64,000 bases of DNA from Xenophilus sp. E41. Lineage in GTDB: Bacteria; Pseudomonadota; Gammaproteobacteria; Burkholderiales; Burkholderiaceae_C. Location: assembly GCF_003671765.1 (NCBI RefSeq), contig NZ_QPIB01000037.1:1-64000 (forward strand), written 5' to 3'. The notes beneath the pieces were generated by a model. It saw only the letters and a list, made by a program, of their open reading frames with translations. It was not told where the DNA came from and ran no database searches. Positions 26,733 through 34,958 of the stretch are shown here, one piece after another; positions within the stretch are counted from its first letter, which is position 1; every line of letters starts with the position of its first letter. The position numbers and the translations under genes are program-made.

Positions 26733-28160
26733 ATGAGTCCCCACGATGGCCCGGCGCCGACCAGCCTCGGCCTGATCCGCAACCGCACCTTCGACGAGAT
26801 CGCCGTCGGCGACAGCGCGAGCATCCAGCGCACGCTCACCGCGCAGGACATCCAGCTCTTCGCGGTGCTTTCGGGCGACGTCAATCCGCAGCACCTGGAT
26901 GCGGAGTTCGCCGCGTCCACGCGCTTCCATGGCGTCATCGCGCACGGCATGTGGGGCGGTGCGCTCATCTCCGCGGTGCTGGGCACCCGCCTGCCGGGGC
27001 CTGGCACCGTGTACCTGGGTCAGTCGCTGAAGTTCCTGCGCCCCGTGCGGGTGGGCGACACGCTCACCGTCACCGTCACCGTGGTCGCGCGCGACGAAAC
27101 CAAGAAGCGCCTGACCCTTGCCTGTGCATGCGTCAACCAGGCCGCAGAAGCGGTGATCGAGGGCGAGGCCAGCGTGCTGGCACCCACCGAACGGATCGAA
27201 CGGCCCGCCGCCACGCTGCCCGAAGTGCGCATGAATGCGGACGGCGACGGCCTGCCGCGCTTGCTGGCGCACGTGCAGCCCATGGGAGCGATCCGTGTCG
27301 CGGTGGTGCACCCCTGCGATGCGCTCAGCCTGGGCGGTGCGCTGGACGCGCGCGCCGCCGGCCTGATCGAACCGGTGCTGGTCGGCCCGCGCGCCAGGGT
27401 CGAGTCCGCTGCGGCGGCGGCCGGGCTGGACCTGGCCGGTGTCGCCCTGGAGGACGTGCCGCACAGCCATGCCGCCGCGGCCCGCGCGGCCGAGCTGGCC
27501 GGCCAGGGCCGGGTGGAGGCGTTGATGAAGGGCAGCCTGCACACCGACGAACTGATGAGTGCCGTGCTGCAGGCCGGTGCCAATCTGCGGACCAAGCGGC
27601 GCCTGTCGCATTGCTTCCTGATGCAGACGCCGGCCTATCCGCGCTCCTTCATCATCACCGACGCAGCCATCAACATCGCGCCCACGCTGGAGGAGAAGGC
27701 CGACATCGTGCGCAACGCGATCGAACTCGCGCATGCGATCGGCGTGGCGCAGCCGCGCGTTGCGATCCTGGCGGCGGTGGAAACCGTGAACCCCCGCATG
27801 CCTGCCACGCTGGATGCCGCCGCGCTGTGCAAGATGGCCGAGCGCGGCCAGATCTCCGGGGGCGTGCTCGACGGCCCGCTGGCCTTCGACAACGCCGTGT
27901 CGGCTGCGGCCGCGCGCGTCAAGGGCATCGAGTCGCCCGTGGCGGGGCAGGCCGATGTGCTGGTGGTGCCCGACCTGGAAAGCGGCAACATGCTGGCCAA
28001 GCAGCTCGAGTACATGGGCGACGCCGCCACTGCCGGCATCGTGCTGGGCGCGCGGGTGCCGATCGTGCTGACCAGCCGCGCCGACGCGCGCGACACGCGC
28101 ATGGCCTCCTGCGCCATCGCCGTGCTGCTCGCGCATCGCTGGCGCACCAGCCCGCCGTGA
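26733..28160 (+). CDS. MaoC hydratase - phosphate acetyl/butyryltransferase fusion
   Basis: Bifunctional protein of 475 aa. The N-terminal part (about 15-150) is a MaoC-like hotdog domain (R-enoyl-CoA hydratase type) with LFAVLSGDVNPQHLD and FHGVIAHGMW, which include the catalytic Asp and His. The C-terminal part (about 165-470) is a phosphate acetyl/butyryltransferase (EALMKGSLHTDELMSAVL, then FIITDAAINIAPTLEEK). It can supply R-hydroxyacyl-CoA for the PHA synthase and convert acyl-CoA to acyl-phosphate for the kinase encoded next. ATG 26733 has CCAGGAG upstream. The fusion is known in other proteobacteria. Confidence 0.92.
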   Translation: MSPHDGPAPTSLGLIRNRTFDEIAVGDSASIQRTLTAQDIQLFAVLSGDVNPQHLDAEFAASTRFHGVIAHGMWGGALISAVLGTRLPGPGTVYLGQSLKFLRPVRVGDTLTVTVTVVARDETKKRLTLACACVNQAAEAVIEGEASVLAPTERIERPAATLPEVRMNADGDGLPRLLAHVQPMGAIRVAVVHPCDALSLGGALDARAAGLIEPVLVGPRARVESAAAAAGLDLAGVALEDVPHSHAAAARAAELAGQGRVEALMKGSLHTDELMSAVLQAGANLRTKRRLSHCFLMQTPAYPRSFIITDAAINIAPTLEEKADIVRNAIELAHAIGVAQPRVAILAAVETVNPRMPATLDAAALCKMAERGQISGGVLDGPLAFDNAVSAAAARVKGIESPVAGQADVLVVPDLESGNMLAKQLEYMGDAATAGIVLGARVPIVLTSRADARDTRMASCAIAVLLAHRWRTSPP

Positions 28161-28183
28161 GCGGGGAAGCGGGCTCGGACGCC

Positions 28184-29380
28184 ATGAGCGAATCCTTCAT
28201 CCTCGTCCTCAACTGCGGCTCGTCGAGCATCAAGTTCGCGCTCTTCGAGGCCGGCGCCGCCGAGCCCGCGCGCCAGCCGGCATGGAACGGCAAGGTGCAG
28301 GGCATCGGGGGCCCGGACGCCGACTTCGGTGCGCGCGACGTGGCCGTGAGGCCGGTGACGCTGGACCCGGCGCAGCCGTACCGCGACGCGCTCGAGCTCA
28401 TCCGCCGGCACACGCTGCGCTGGCTGGACGGCCGGCCGCTGGCAGCGGTCGCGCACCGCGTGGTGCACGGCGGCAGCAAGTACTTCGAGCCGGTACGGGT
28501 CGACGGGCGCGTGCTGGCCGACCTGAAGGGCTACATCCCGCTGGCGCCGCTGCACCAGCCCTTCGCGCTGGAGGCGATCGAGATCCTGCTGGCCGAGCGG
28601 CCCGACCTGCCGCAGGTGGCCTGCTTCGACACCGCCTTCCACCACACCCTGCCACGGGTCGAGCAGATGCTGCCGCTGTCGTGGTCGGCCTGGGAGCGCG
28701 GGTTGCGGCGCTACGGCTTCCATGGCCTGAGCTACGCGTACATCGCCACCGCGCTGGCCGAGCGCCACGGCCGCGAGCAGGCCGAACGCGCCCGTACCGT
28801 CGTCGCCCACCTGGGCAGCGGCGCCAGCCTGTGCGCGATGCAGAGCCTCGAGAGCGTGGCGACCACCATGGGCTTCTCGGCACTGGACGGCCTGATGATG
28901 GGCACGCGCACCGGCGCTATGGACCCCGGCGCCGTGCTGTACCTGATGGAGATCGAGAAGCTGAGCCTGGAACAGGTGGGCCATGCGCTGTACCACGGGT
29001 CCGGCCTGCTCGGCATCTCGGGCCTGTCGAGCGACCCGCGCGTGCTGCTGGCCCGCGAGGGCGAGGACGGCGAGATCGGCGAGCGCTGCCGGGCGGCCCT
29101 CGAGCTGTACGTCCGGCGCATCGTGCGCGAGATCGGCGCCATGGCGGCGGTGCTGGGCGGTCTCGACCGGCTGGTGTTTACCGCAGGGGTGGGCGAGCAC
29201 AACGCGGCGATCCGCGCGCGCGTGTGCGCTGCGCTCGGCTGGCTGGGCGTGGAGGTCGACGAGGCCGCCAACCGTGCCGATGCCGTGTGCATCGGCACGG
29301 CGGAGGGCCGCGTCGATGTCGGGGTCGAACCGACCAACGAGGAATGGGTGGCGGCGCGCTGCGCGTCGGCCCTGGCCTGA
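28184..29380 (+). CDS. ackA: Acetate kinase
   Basis: Makes ATP from acetyl-phosphate (or butyryl/propionyl-phosphate). The 398-aa protein begins with the nucleotide motif LVLNCGSSSIKF and contains HRVVHGG, CFDTAFHHTLP, RYGFHGLSY (catalytic Arg/His region), HLGSGAS, GTRTGAMDPG and FTAGVGEHNA. It is the last gene of the phaC operon. With the phosphotransacylase it forms a substrate-level phosphorylation route, the main reason for fermentation under anoxia. Start ATG 28184 was chosen; an upstream GTG at 28157 is less likely. Confidence 0.95.
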   Translation: MSESFILVLNCGSSSIKFALFEAGAAEPARQPAWNGKVQGIGGPDADFGARDVAVRPVTLDPAQPYRDALELIRRHTLRWLDGRPLAAVAHRVVHGGSKYFEPVRVDGRVLADLKGYIPLAPLHQPFALEAIEILLAERPDLPQVACFDTAFHHTLPRVEQMLPLSWSAWERGLRRYGFHGLSYAYIATALAERHGREQAERARTVVAHLGSGASLCAMQSLESVATTMGFSALDGLMMGTRTGAMDPGAVLYLMEIEKLSLEQVGHALYHGSGLLGISGLSSDPRVLLAREGEDGEIGERCRAALELYVRRIVREIGAMAAVLGGLDRLVFTAGVGEHNAAIRARVCAALGWLGVEVDEAANRADAVCIGTAEGRVDVGVEPTNEEWVAARCASALA

Positions 29381-29429
29381 TGCGCCGGCGGTCGTGCGTC
29401 GGAGCCGCCTTGCAGCGGCCGTCCGTGGC

Positions 29430-29528
29430 TCAGTCGAGCGTGACCCACCGCACGAACATGAGCAACAGGAGCCAGCCGCTCCCGAGTGCCAGCGCCGTGC
29501 ACAGGGCGATCACCAGCAGCCGTTGCAT
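29430..29528 (-). CDS. Possible 32-aa single-helix membrane peptide
   Basis: MQRLLVIALCTALALGSGWL followed by LLLMFVRWVTLD forms one membrane helix flanked by Arg. A purine-rich AAGGCAGG lies 9-16 nt upstream of the ATG at 29528, and the stop of the DUF2892 gene is 15 nt upstream in the same direction, so it could be its small partner. The size makes any call uncertain. Confidence 0.42.
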   Translation of the reverse strand: MQRLLVIALCTALALGSGWLLLLMFVRWVTLD

Positions 29529-29543
29529 CGCCGCGCCTGCCTT

Positions 29544-29771
29544 TCAGGTCGACGAGCGCGATGCCGGTGCCTGAGCCGGCTTCGTTCGCGTGCTCAGTCC
29601 GAAGAGCGAGTACAGGGGACATGTGCCCACGACACCGGTGAGCAGGGGCACGGCGCCCAGGTAGCCCCAGAGGCCCACCGTGCCCTTCACCGCGAGCGCG
29701 ACGAGCAGGAGGCCCACCACGATCCGCAAGGCGCGGTCCAGGTGTCCGACGTTGATTTGGAGGAATGGCAT
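29544..29771 (-). CDS. DUF2892 (YgaP-like) small membrane protein
   Basis: This 75-aa protein begins MPFLQINVGHLDRALRIVVG, the usual start of the DUF2892 family (N-V-G-x-x-D-R-x-x-R). Two membrane helices follow (IVVGLLLVALAVKG and LGAVPLLTGVVGTCPLYSLFG), with the conserved T-x-x-x-G-x-C-P-L-Y. A related domain is fused to rhodanese in YgaP. GGAG lies in front of ATG 29771 and an FNR-type box lies 54 nt upstream. Confidence 0.85.
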   Translation of the reverse strand: MPFLQINVGHLDRALRIVVGLLLVALAVKGTVGLWGYLGAVPLLTGVVGTCPLYSLFGLSTRTKPAQAPASRSST

Positions 29772-29824
29772 CGCGGGGGCTCCTGCAAAGGCCTTCATCG
29801 TGCGCCCGCTCGCACCGGGCGGCG

Positions 29825-29838
29825 TTGAGAAAGCGCAA
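29825..29838. promoter_or_regulatory. FNR/ANR-type box
   Basis: TTGAG-AAAG-CGCAA, a TTG-N8-CAA site between the leftward DUF2892 gene (54 nt away) and the rightward VOC gene (165 nt away). The inner halves are imperfect. Confidence 0.45.
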
Positions 29839-30002
29839 GCCATCGCAGGTGCGATCAGGCCTGCGGTGCCGGCGCGGCATGAGCACCGCAGCTTTCATGT
29901 TGAGCATGGCTCATAGAACTTCCAATTTGGTGCGCCCGCGCCTATGGTCTCGCCCCACGCCCGGCCCTGGCCGGCTCACCCGTCCCACCGATCTTCGTGT
30001 CC

Positions 30003-30422
30003 ATGCCCTTCTCCAAGCTCCGCATCGTCCGGCCGACCAACGACCTTCGTGCCCTGCTTCCCTTCTACCGTGACGGGCTGGGCATGCAGATCCTTGGTGT
30101 GTTCGACGATCACGGCGGCTTCGACGGCATGGTCCTGGGACGAAAGGACACGCCCTACCACCTCGAGTTCGTTCGCCAGCGCCACCGCAGGCTGGCGATC
30201 TCCGCGCAACAGGAGCACCTGCTCGTCTTCTATCTCCCCGAGCGCGAGGACTGGCAGGCGGCGGTCGACAGCATGCGCGCGTCGGGCGCTGCGGCGGTGA
30301 AGTCCGCCTTGCCGTTCTGGGATGAGCACGGACAGACCTTCGAGGATCCGGATGGCTACAGGGTCGTGCTGCAGCAGAGCGCCTGGCGCATCGCTAGCGA
30401 CGAGCGGCCGCACCCGGGCTAG
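30003..30422 (+). CDS. Glyoxalase/VOC superfamily protein
   Basis: Single VOC-type beta-alpha-beta-beta-beta protein of 139 aa. It has LRIVRPTNDLRALLPFYRDG at the start and PFWDEHGQTFEDPDGYRVVL at the end, the two half motifs of the fold, with candidate metal ligands (His in YHLEF and Glu in FEDPDG). The substrate is unknown. ATG 30003 is preferred over GTG 29997. The end overlaps the end of the convergent LysR gene by 4 nt. Confidence 0.85.
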   Translation: MPFSKLRIVRPTNDLRALLPFYRDGLGMQILGVFDDHGGFDGMVLGRKDTPYHLEFVRQRHRRLAISAQQEHLLVFYLPEREDWQAAVDSMRASGAAAVKSALPFWDEHGQTFEDPDGYRVVLQQSAWRIASDERPHPG

Positions 30423-31435
30423 GAGGGGTGGGCTTGGCCCCGTTCCGGAGCGCGTGACGCTGCGGCGACCTGCCGACCGAGGCGCACCAACGCCTGACAA
30501 GCCGCCTGCAGGAGCGGATCGCCCGTGGGCCGCGCAGGCGTGACGGCGACGACCTCGGACTTGCGCAAGGGCAGCGGGGGCTTGAAGAAGCGAAGGTGCC
30601 CGACGAGATCCTCGCGTGCGTGCGCGACGCTCGAAGGCACCGTGAGGAGCAATCGCGTGCCGACTAGCAGTTCCGCAGCTTGCATGAAAGAGGGCTCGAT
30701 CACCTCGACGCGCCGATGCAGGCCGCGCGCAGCCAGTTGCTCGTCGACGGCGTCGTCCCTGTCGTCGTCCTCCCCCACACGCAGGTGCGGAAGATCGAGA
30801 AAGGCGTCCAGCGCCAGCGTGCGGGTCGGCAGCTGCGTGTTCCCGAGCCACGCCACGGTGACGAACGGGTCTTGATAGAGCGGGGTGCGCTTCATCCGTG
30901 ACGAGGCGGTGGCGCCGAAGTCACCCACTGCCAGGTCGAGCGCCCGGCCGTCGACGGCCCGGATGGCTTCGGCATCGCCGCGAATCGATGTGATGCGTAG
31001 CATCGCCTGGCTCGCTTCGGCCGTCATTGCCCGGCAGAAGCCAGGCAGAAGCGCGGCCCGGCTGCTGGGCGTCATGCCTATCGCGAGGCTGCGCGACAGC
31101 GCCGAGGGGCCGTCCGCAAAGTGCTCGAAGACCGCTTCCGCGGCCTGGACGGCGGGAAGGATCCGCGGAGCGAGCGACCTCGCCAGCCGGGTGGGACGAA
31201 GCCGGGCCGCGCCCCGCTCGAACAGCGGATCGATGAAGCGCTGACGCAGCGCCTTCAGCGAGTGGCTCACGGCCGACTGGGTGACGCCGAGCTTCTGCGC
31301 AGCGCGTGTCACCTGCAGCTCGCTGTACAGCGCGGCGAAGATGCTCAGGGCGCGCAGGTCTCCCTTCGGAAGCGGCGGCTCGGTCCGGCTTGCGGCCGGA
31401 TCGGTGGTCACTCGTCGGGCGGGGCCGCGGGCCAT
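30419..31435 (-). CDS. LysR-family transcriptional regulator
   Basis: 338-aa LysR-type regulator. The N-terminal winged helix is DLRALSIFAALYSELQVTRA then AQKLGVTQSAVSHSLKALRQ. Residues about 110-310 form the effector-binding domain, of the NodD/LeuO-like subgroup (PLYQDPFVTVAWLGN). The first 25 residues before the helix-turn-helix are extra. It lies 8 nt after the small membrane gene, so the FNR-type box at 31783-31796 may control both. The target genes are unknown. Confidence 0.88.
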   Translation of the reverse strand: MARGPARRVTTDPAASRTEPPLPKGDLRALSIFAALYSELQVTRAAQKLGVTQSAVSHSLKALRQRFIDPLFERGAARLRPTRLARSLAPRILPAVQAAEAVFEHFADGPSALSRSLAIGMTPSSRAALLPGFCRAMTAEASQAMLRITSIRGDAEAIRAVDGRALDLAVGDFGATASSRMKRTPLYQDPFVTVAWLGNTQLPTRTLALDAFLDLPHLRVGEDDDRDDAVDEQLAARGLHRRVEVIEPSFMQAAELLVGTRLLLTVPSSVAHAREDLVGHLRFFKPPLPLRKSEVVAVTPARPTGDPLLQAACQALVRLGRQVAAASRAPERGQAHPS

Positions 31436-31443
31436 GCGTGCGT

Positions 31444-31692
31444 TCAGCGCTGCGCCACGTGCACGGCGCCGGGCGAAGAAGAACCCTGTGCAGCCGATTC
31501 GGGCCCCGTCGGAACGGGGACGGCAGAGGAAACTCGGGCGGACACGAGGTCGAACGACAGGAAGGCGCACACGACGCACATCAGCGCCCATTCCCATTGC
31601 ATCGAGATGTCGTCGTCGTCGCGCGCGACCGTCCAGACCAGCAGGCCGACGATCACGAGCGCGCCATAGGCCAGATATCCATTTGACAGCAT
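31444..31692 (-). CDS. Small membrane protein with two helices
   Basis: 82 aa: a first helix (GYLAYGALVIVGLLVWTVA), an acidic loop RDDDDISMQ, a second helix (WEWALMCVVCAFLSFDLVSA) and a Ser/Pro-rich tail. I do not recognise a family. It lies upstream of the LysR gene and divergent from the 129-aa gene, with an FNR-type box 91 nt upstream. Confidence 0.7.
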   Translation of the reverse strand: MLSNGYLAYGALVIVGLLVWTVARDDDDISMQWEWALMCVVCAFLSFDLVSARVSSAVPVPTGPESAAQGSSSPGAVHVAQR

Positions 31693-31782
31693 GGCAGACC
31701 TTTCGTTTTTCCGGCGTTCGCCCCTTGTTGGCGAAAAGCGTAGCGTCAGATTTCACGGCTGCGGGCAGGCCCCGCAGGAAGC

Positions 31783-31796
31783 TTGCGATTTGTCAA
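31783..31796. promoter_or_regulatory. FNR/ANR-type box between divergent genes
   Basis: TTGCG-ATTT-GTCAA, with a perfect right half. It lies between the leftward small membrane gene (91 nt) and the rightward 129-aa gene (74 nt). Confidence 0.6.
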
Positions 31797-31869
31797 GCGG
31801 GTTCATCGCGCGTGCGCGGAGACTGCCCACGCTGCAATCGCAATCCGCGAGAAGAAAGGAAGCTTCCAG

Positions 31870-32259
31870 ATGGCCACCCACATCGTCGATCTGTCGGCAC
31901 GCTCCGAGGTACTTCGGAACGAACCGTTCAGTGCGCATTTCTGGGAATGCACACCGAGCGAATACAAGGCCTTCCTGGGGCGTCCGCGCGAGTTCCTCCG
32001 CGGCATCGGCGTTGAATTGGACCCGGCCTGCCGCATCGAGACCCTGATCGAGAACCACGATCGCTTCAGCGAGAGGATCCCGGATTTCGACGGTGACTCC
32101 GACGAGGTGATCTGCAGCCTGGGCCGCAGCAACGCCGCGAACGACGCCTACCGCGTGGTCAGCTACGCCCGCGACCGCAATGCCAAGAAGGTCAAGAAGC
32201 ACCTGCTGCACAAACCGGACCGCGAGCGCGTGAAGGAAAAACGTGCGGACAAGGCTTGA
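31870..32259 (+). CDS. Unknown 129-aa protein with a nitrile-hydratase-leader-like segment
   Basis: I do not know a firm family. Residues about 15-60 (FSAHFWECTPSEYKAFLGRP, then EFLRGIGVELDPACRIETLI) resemble the nitrile-hydratase-alpha-like leader fold (NHLP), in which a helix ends in DP-x-x-x-L-x-x-x-G-x-x-L/P and is followed by a strand. The C-terminus is very basic (KKVKKHLLHKPDRERVKEKR), as in a nucleic-acid-binding tail. No peptide-modifying enzymes are nearby. GAAAGGAAG precedes ATG 31870. It is followed 13 nt later by a Usp gene, and an FNR-type box lies 74 nt upstream. Confidence 0.72.
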   Translation: MATHIVDLSARSEVLRNEPFSAHFWECTPSEYKAFLGRPREFLRGIGVELDPACRIETLIENHDRFSERIPDFDGDSDEVICSLGRSNAANDAYRVVSYARDRNAKKVKKHLLHKPDRERVKEKRADKA

Positions 32260-32272
32260 GGAGGGGCAAGTC

Positions 32273-33094
32273 ATGACGCTGCGTCGCATCCTTGTCCAAG
32301 CCGACAACTCGGCACCATGTGCTGCCCGCGTGCAAACGGCCCGCGCGATCGCCGAGCGCTTCGGCGCCACGGCGGTCGGCGTGCCCTGCATGACGACGGC
32401 GCTGATGCAGTATCCCTATTCGCTGGTGGCCCTGGGCGACACCTTGTCGGTGCTTGAGGATGTCGATCGGGAGACGGCGGACAGGGCGCGCAGGACCTTC
32501 GAGAAGGCGGCGGCCGGCGCCGCGTGCATGGCATGGGAGCACCTGGTGGGGCAGGGCCCCTGGGGGTTCATCCGGCGGGCGTTCTACGCCGACCTCCTGG
32601 TCCTCGGGCAACCCGATCCCGACGAACCCCTGGATGGCCGGCTGCCCGCGGATTTCCTGAGCAGTGTGCTGATGGACAGCGGCAGGCCGGCGCTCGTCCT
32701 TCCCTACGTCGCCGGCCCGCGCCCCGACATCGGACGGACCGTGCTCGTGGCATGGAAAGAGACGGCCGAGGCCGCCCGTGCCCTGGCCGCCGCCTGGCCT
32801 TGGCTGACCCGGGCCGCGTCGGTCCATGCCGTGAGCTATGGAGACGGTGCGGCACAGGCGCTCGGCCGTTTGCAGGCGCTCATGTCGGCCCATGGCGTGT
32901 CGGCCACGGTCCACGACGGCGGCGTCGACGAGACCGACGCGGGCGAACGTCTTCTCTCGCTGGCGGCGGACGTGGATGCGGGCCTGCTCGCGATGGGCTG
33001 CTATGGCCACAGCAGGGCCCGGGAGTGGATGTTCGGCGGTGTGACGCGCACCCTGCTTGCGTCCACCACCGTGCCCTTGCTCATGGCGAGCTGA
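32273..33094 (+). CDS. Universal stress protein, tandem two-domain
   Basis: 273-aa Usp with two repeats. The first (about 1-145) starts MTLRRILVQADNSAPCAARV and is degenerate. The second (about 150-273) starts RTVLVAWKETAEAARAL and ends with the GCYGHSRAREWMFGGVTRTLL signature, then VPLLM. Tandem Usp proteins are typical of low-oxygen regulons. GAGGAGGGG precedes ATG 32273. It is cotranscribed with the 129-aa gene. Confidence 0.9.
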   Translation: MTLRRILVQADNSAPCAARVQTARAIAERFGATAVGVPCMTTALMQYPYSLVALGDTLSVLEDVDRETADRARRTFEKAAAGAACMAWEHLVGQGPWGFIRRAFYADLLVLGQPDPDEPLDGRLPADFLSSVLMDSGRPALVLPYVAGPRPDIGRTVLVAWKETAEAARALAAAWPWLTRAASVHAVSYGDGAAQALGRLQALMSAHGVSATVHDGGVDETDAGERLLSLAADVDAGLLAMGCYGHSRAREWMFGGVTRTLLASTTVPLLMAS

Positions 33095-33190
33095 CATCGC
33101 TCCCGCCGAGGCATGCATGGCGCCGTGCGCTGCCCCGAGCGTGGCCCCGTGCCGCTGTGACCGCCAGCGCAACGTGCACAGGCAGGCAAG

Positions 33191-33940
33191 CTAGTGCGTC
33201 GTCGGCGACGCCATCGCTCGTGCCACCGGCAAGGTCACCACGAAAGTGCTGCCGGGGCCAGGGCCGGGGCTTTCGGCATGGATGCTGCCACCGTGTTCGT
33301 TCACGATCCGGCGCACGAGCGCCAGCCCGATTCCCTGTCCTGGCACTTCCGGGTCGGGCTGTACGCGCTGGAACATCCCGAAGATCCGGTCGGAATCGCA
33401 GGCGTCGAGGCCGCGTCCGTTGTCGCGAACTCTGACGCAGACGCGGTCGGGGCACGGCTGCTCCACCGTCAGAGCGACGAGGCCGCCCGGCGGCGTGAAC
33501 TTCGCGGCGTTCAGCAACAGGTTGTCGACAGCCTGCGCAAGGCGGATGGAGTCACCCGACACGGGCACCGGCGCGGCGGGAAGACGGCATTCGAAGCGGT
33601 GTTGGCGCCCCTCCAGGTCGGGACGAGCCAGGTCGATGGCGCTTTCGATCGCTTCACGCAGATCGAAGTCCTTGCGCACCACGCTCAACTGGCAGCGCCG
33701 GATGCCGTCGATGTCCGCCAGGTCCGCAATCAGCCGCGAAAGGTGCCGTGCGGCCCGTGATGCGACGGCGATGGCCTTGTCGCGCTGGGACCCGGGCCCG
33801 CAGGTTTCGGCCAGTCGAAGGGCCGAAAGTACCGGAGAGATCGCATTCCTGAATTCGTGCGACAGCGTGGCCAGCGACTGGGCACTGGACAGGTCCATGT
33901 CGCTGCCGACGCCGGCGATCGCGGGGGTGTCGTGACGCAT
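33191..33940 (-). CDS. Short histidine kinase without sensor domain
   Basis: 249-aa cytosolic kinase that has only the dimerisation/phospho-acceptor box (SLATLSHEFRNAISPVLSAL, His about 28) and the HATPase domain (N box LLLNAAKF, G1 RDNGRGLD, GQGIGLALVR). No input domain or membrane helix is present, so the signal must come through a partner protein. It is third in the leftward BON - 79-aa protein - kinase unit headed by the FNR-type box at 34938-34951. Confidence 0.88.
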   Translation of the reverse strand: MRHDTPAIAGVGSDMDLSSAQSLATLSHEFRNAISPVLSALRLAETCGPGSQRDKAIAVASRAARHLSRLIADLADIDGIRRCQLSVVRKDFDLREAIESAIDLARPDLEGRQHRFECRLPAAPVPVSGDSIRLAQAVDNLLLNAAKFTPPGGLVALTVEQPCPDRVCVRVRDNGRGLDACDSDRIFGMFQRVQPDPEVPGQGIGLALVRRIVNEHGGSIHAESPGPGPGSTFVVTLPVARAMASPTTH

Positions 33941-33955
33941 GACGGCAAATGGCGG

Positions 33956-34195
33956 TCACCCGTCCAGCGGGACACCGCCGCCGAAGCGGGCGATCCACTG
34001 GTCCAGCAACTCGCGTTGTGCCTGTGTGCAGCCGCGGTGCCATGCGGCCCAGAACGCCACCCACTGATGCACGAAGGTCAGCGCCGGCATGGCCGCCGTG
34101 GCGAGCAGGGGCGCCATGTCGCCCGGTGGCCACTGGACGGCAGGCGGCGAGCCGGAGCGCCGCCCGGGTGGCGAGGAGGAATCTTGCTCGCTCAC
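33956..34195 (-). CDS. Small unknown protein, 79 aa
   Basis: The start is a GTG at 34195 that overlaps the stop of the BON gene (GTGA), which implies coupled translation. The N-terminal 30 residues are Ser/Pro-rich. The C-terminal part, TFVHQWVAFWAAWHRGCTQA then QRELLDQWIARFGGG, is one long amphipathic, aromatic-rich helix pair. This resembles granule- or membrane-associated phasin-like helices, but I cannot assign a family. It is located between BON and kinase genes. Confidence 0.6.
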   Translation of the reverse strand: MSEQDSSSPPGRRSGSPPAVQWPPGDMAPLLATAAMPALTFVHQWVAFWAAWHRGCTQAQRELLDQWIARFGGGVPLDG

Positions 34196-34848
34196 AGCGG
34201 CGCCACATTCAGGTCGTCCTGGACGCTGGTCACGCCAGGAGCGGACCAGGCCGCACGCTCGGCCACCGCCCGCTGCGCCCAGGAATGCACCGACCCGGAC
34301 AAGGTGGCCTTGTTGCCGGTCACCGCCACGCGGATCTTGTTGGCCTCGTCGAGCGCCTGGCGCTCCAGAGCCTTGCGGATCAGGCCCGACACCTCCGCCG
34401 GCGTCGCCGCGGGCTTGAGCGTCAGGTTGTTCGACACGCCCAGGACGCCGGTCAGCGAGCGAACGGCGCGCAAGGCCACGCGGCGCTGGAAGTCCCAGTC
34501 CACCTGGCCGCTGAGTGTGATCCAGCCGCTCTCGACGCGCACCTTCACGGTGTCTGCGGGCAGCTCGGATTGCCAGGCCAGCGCCCGGTCGGCCGCCTCC
34601 GCGATCTCCGTGTCGCTGCGCTTGTGGCCCGGCGCGAGCCGGACGTCGAGTTCGATGGCGATGGCCCGCACGCCGCGCACATGCTGGACCGCCCGCTCGA
34701 TGGCGAACTTCTCCGCATAGGTGCCCAGGTGGCCGGACAGCGTGACCACGCCCTCCGTGACCGTGATGCCCACATGGTTGGCGTTGATGGACGGGTCCCA
34801 TGCCAGTTCGGCTTCCACGTCGGCTTTGAGCTGTGCATCTGTCTTCAT
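34192..34848 (-). CDS. Three-BON-domain protein
   Basis: 218 aa with three BON repeats (about 5-70, 78-145 and 150-215). Each has the G-x-V-x-L-x-G-x-V/L core: GVVTLSGHLGTYAEK, WITLSGQVDWDFQRR and NKATLSGSVHSWAQR. No signal peptide is seen, so it is probably cytosolic or exported by an unknown route. GGAAGAAG precedes ATG 34848. It is the full-length relative of the shortened BON protein at 3284-3754. Its FNR-type box lies 90 nt upstream. Confidence 0.92.
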   Translation of the reverse strand: MKTDAQLKADVEAELAWDPSINANHVGITVTEGVVTLSGHLGTYAEKFAIERAVQHVRGVRAIAIELDVRLAPGHKRSDTEIAEAADRALAWQSELPADTVKVRVESGWITLSGQVDWDFQRRVALRAVRSLTGVLGVSNNLTLKPAATPAEVSGLIRKALERQALDEANKIRVAVTGNKATLSGSVHSWAQRAVAERAAWSAPGVTSVQDDLNVAPL

Positions 34849-34937
34849 CTCTTCTTCCTTTCCATGCAATGGATCCTCGGGAGTCACGGCTTGCAACCCA
34901 CCGGCGGCCATCGTCGGCGTGGAAGGCCGCCCGGCAC

Positions 34938-34951
34938 TTGCGGTTGATCAA
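34938..34951. promoter_or_regulatory. FNR/ANR-type box upstream of the BON gene
   Basis: TTGCG-GTTG-ATCAA, with a perfect right half (ATCAA). It lies 90 nt before the start of the leftward BON gene. Confidence 0.6.
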
Positions 34952-34958
34952 TGCACGC

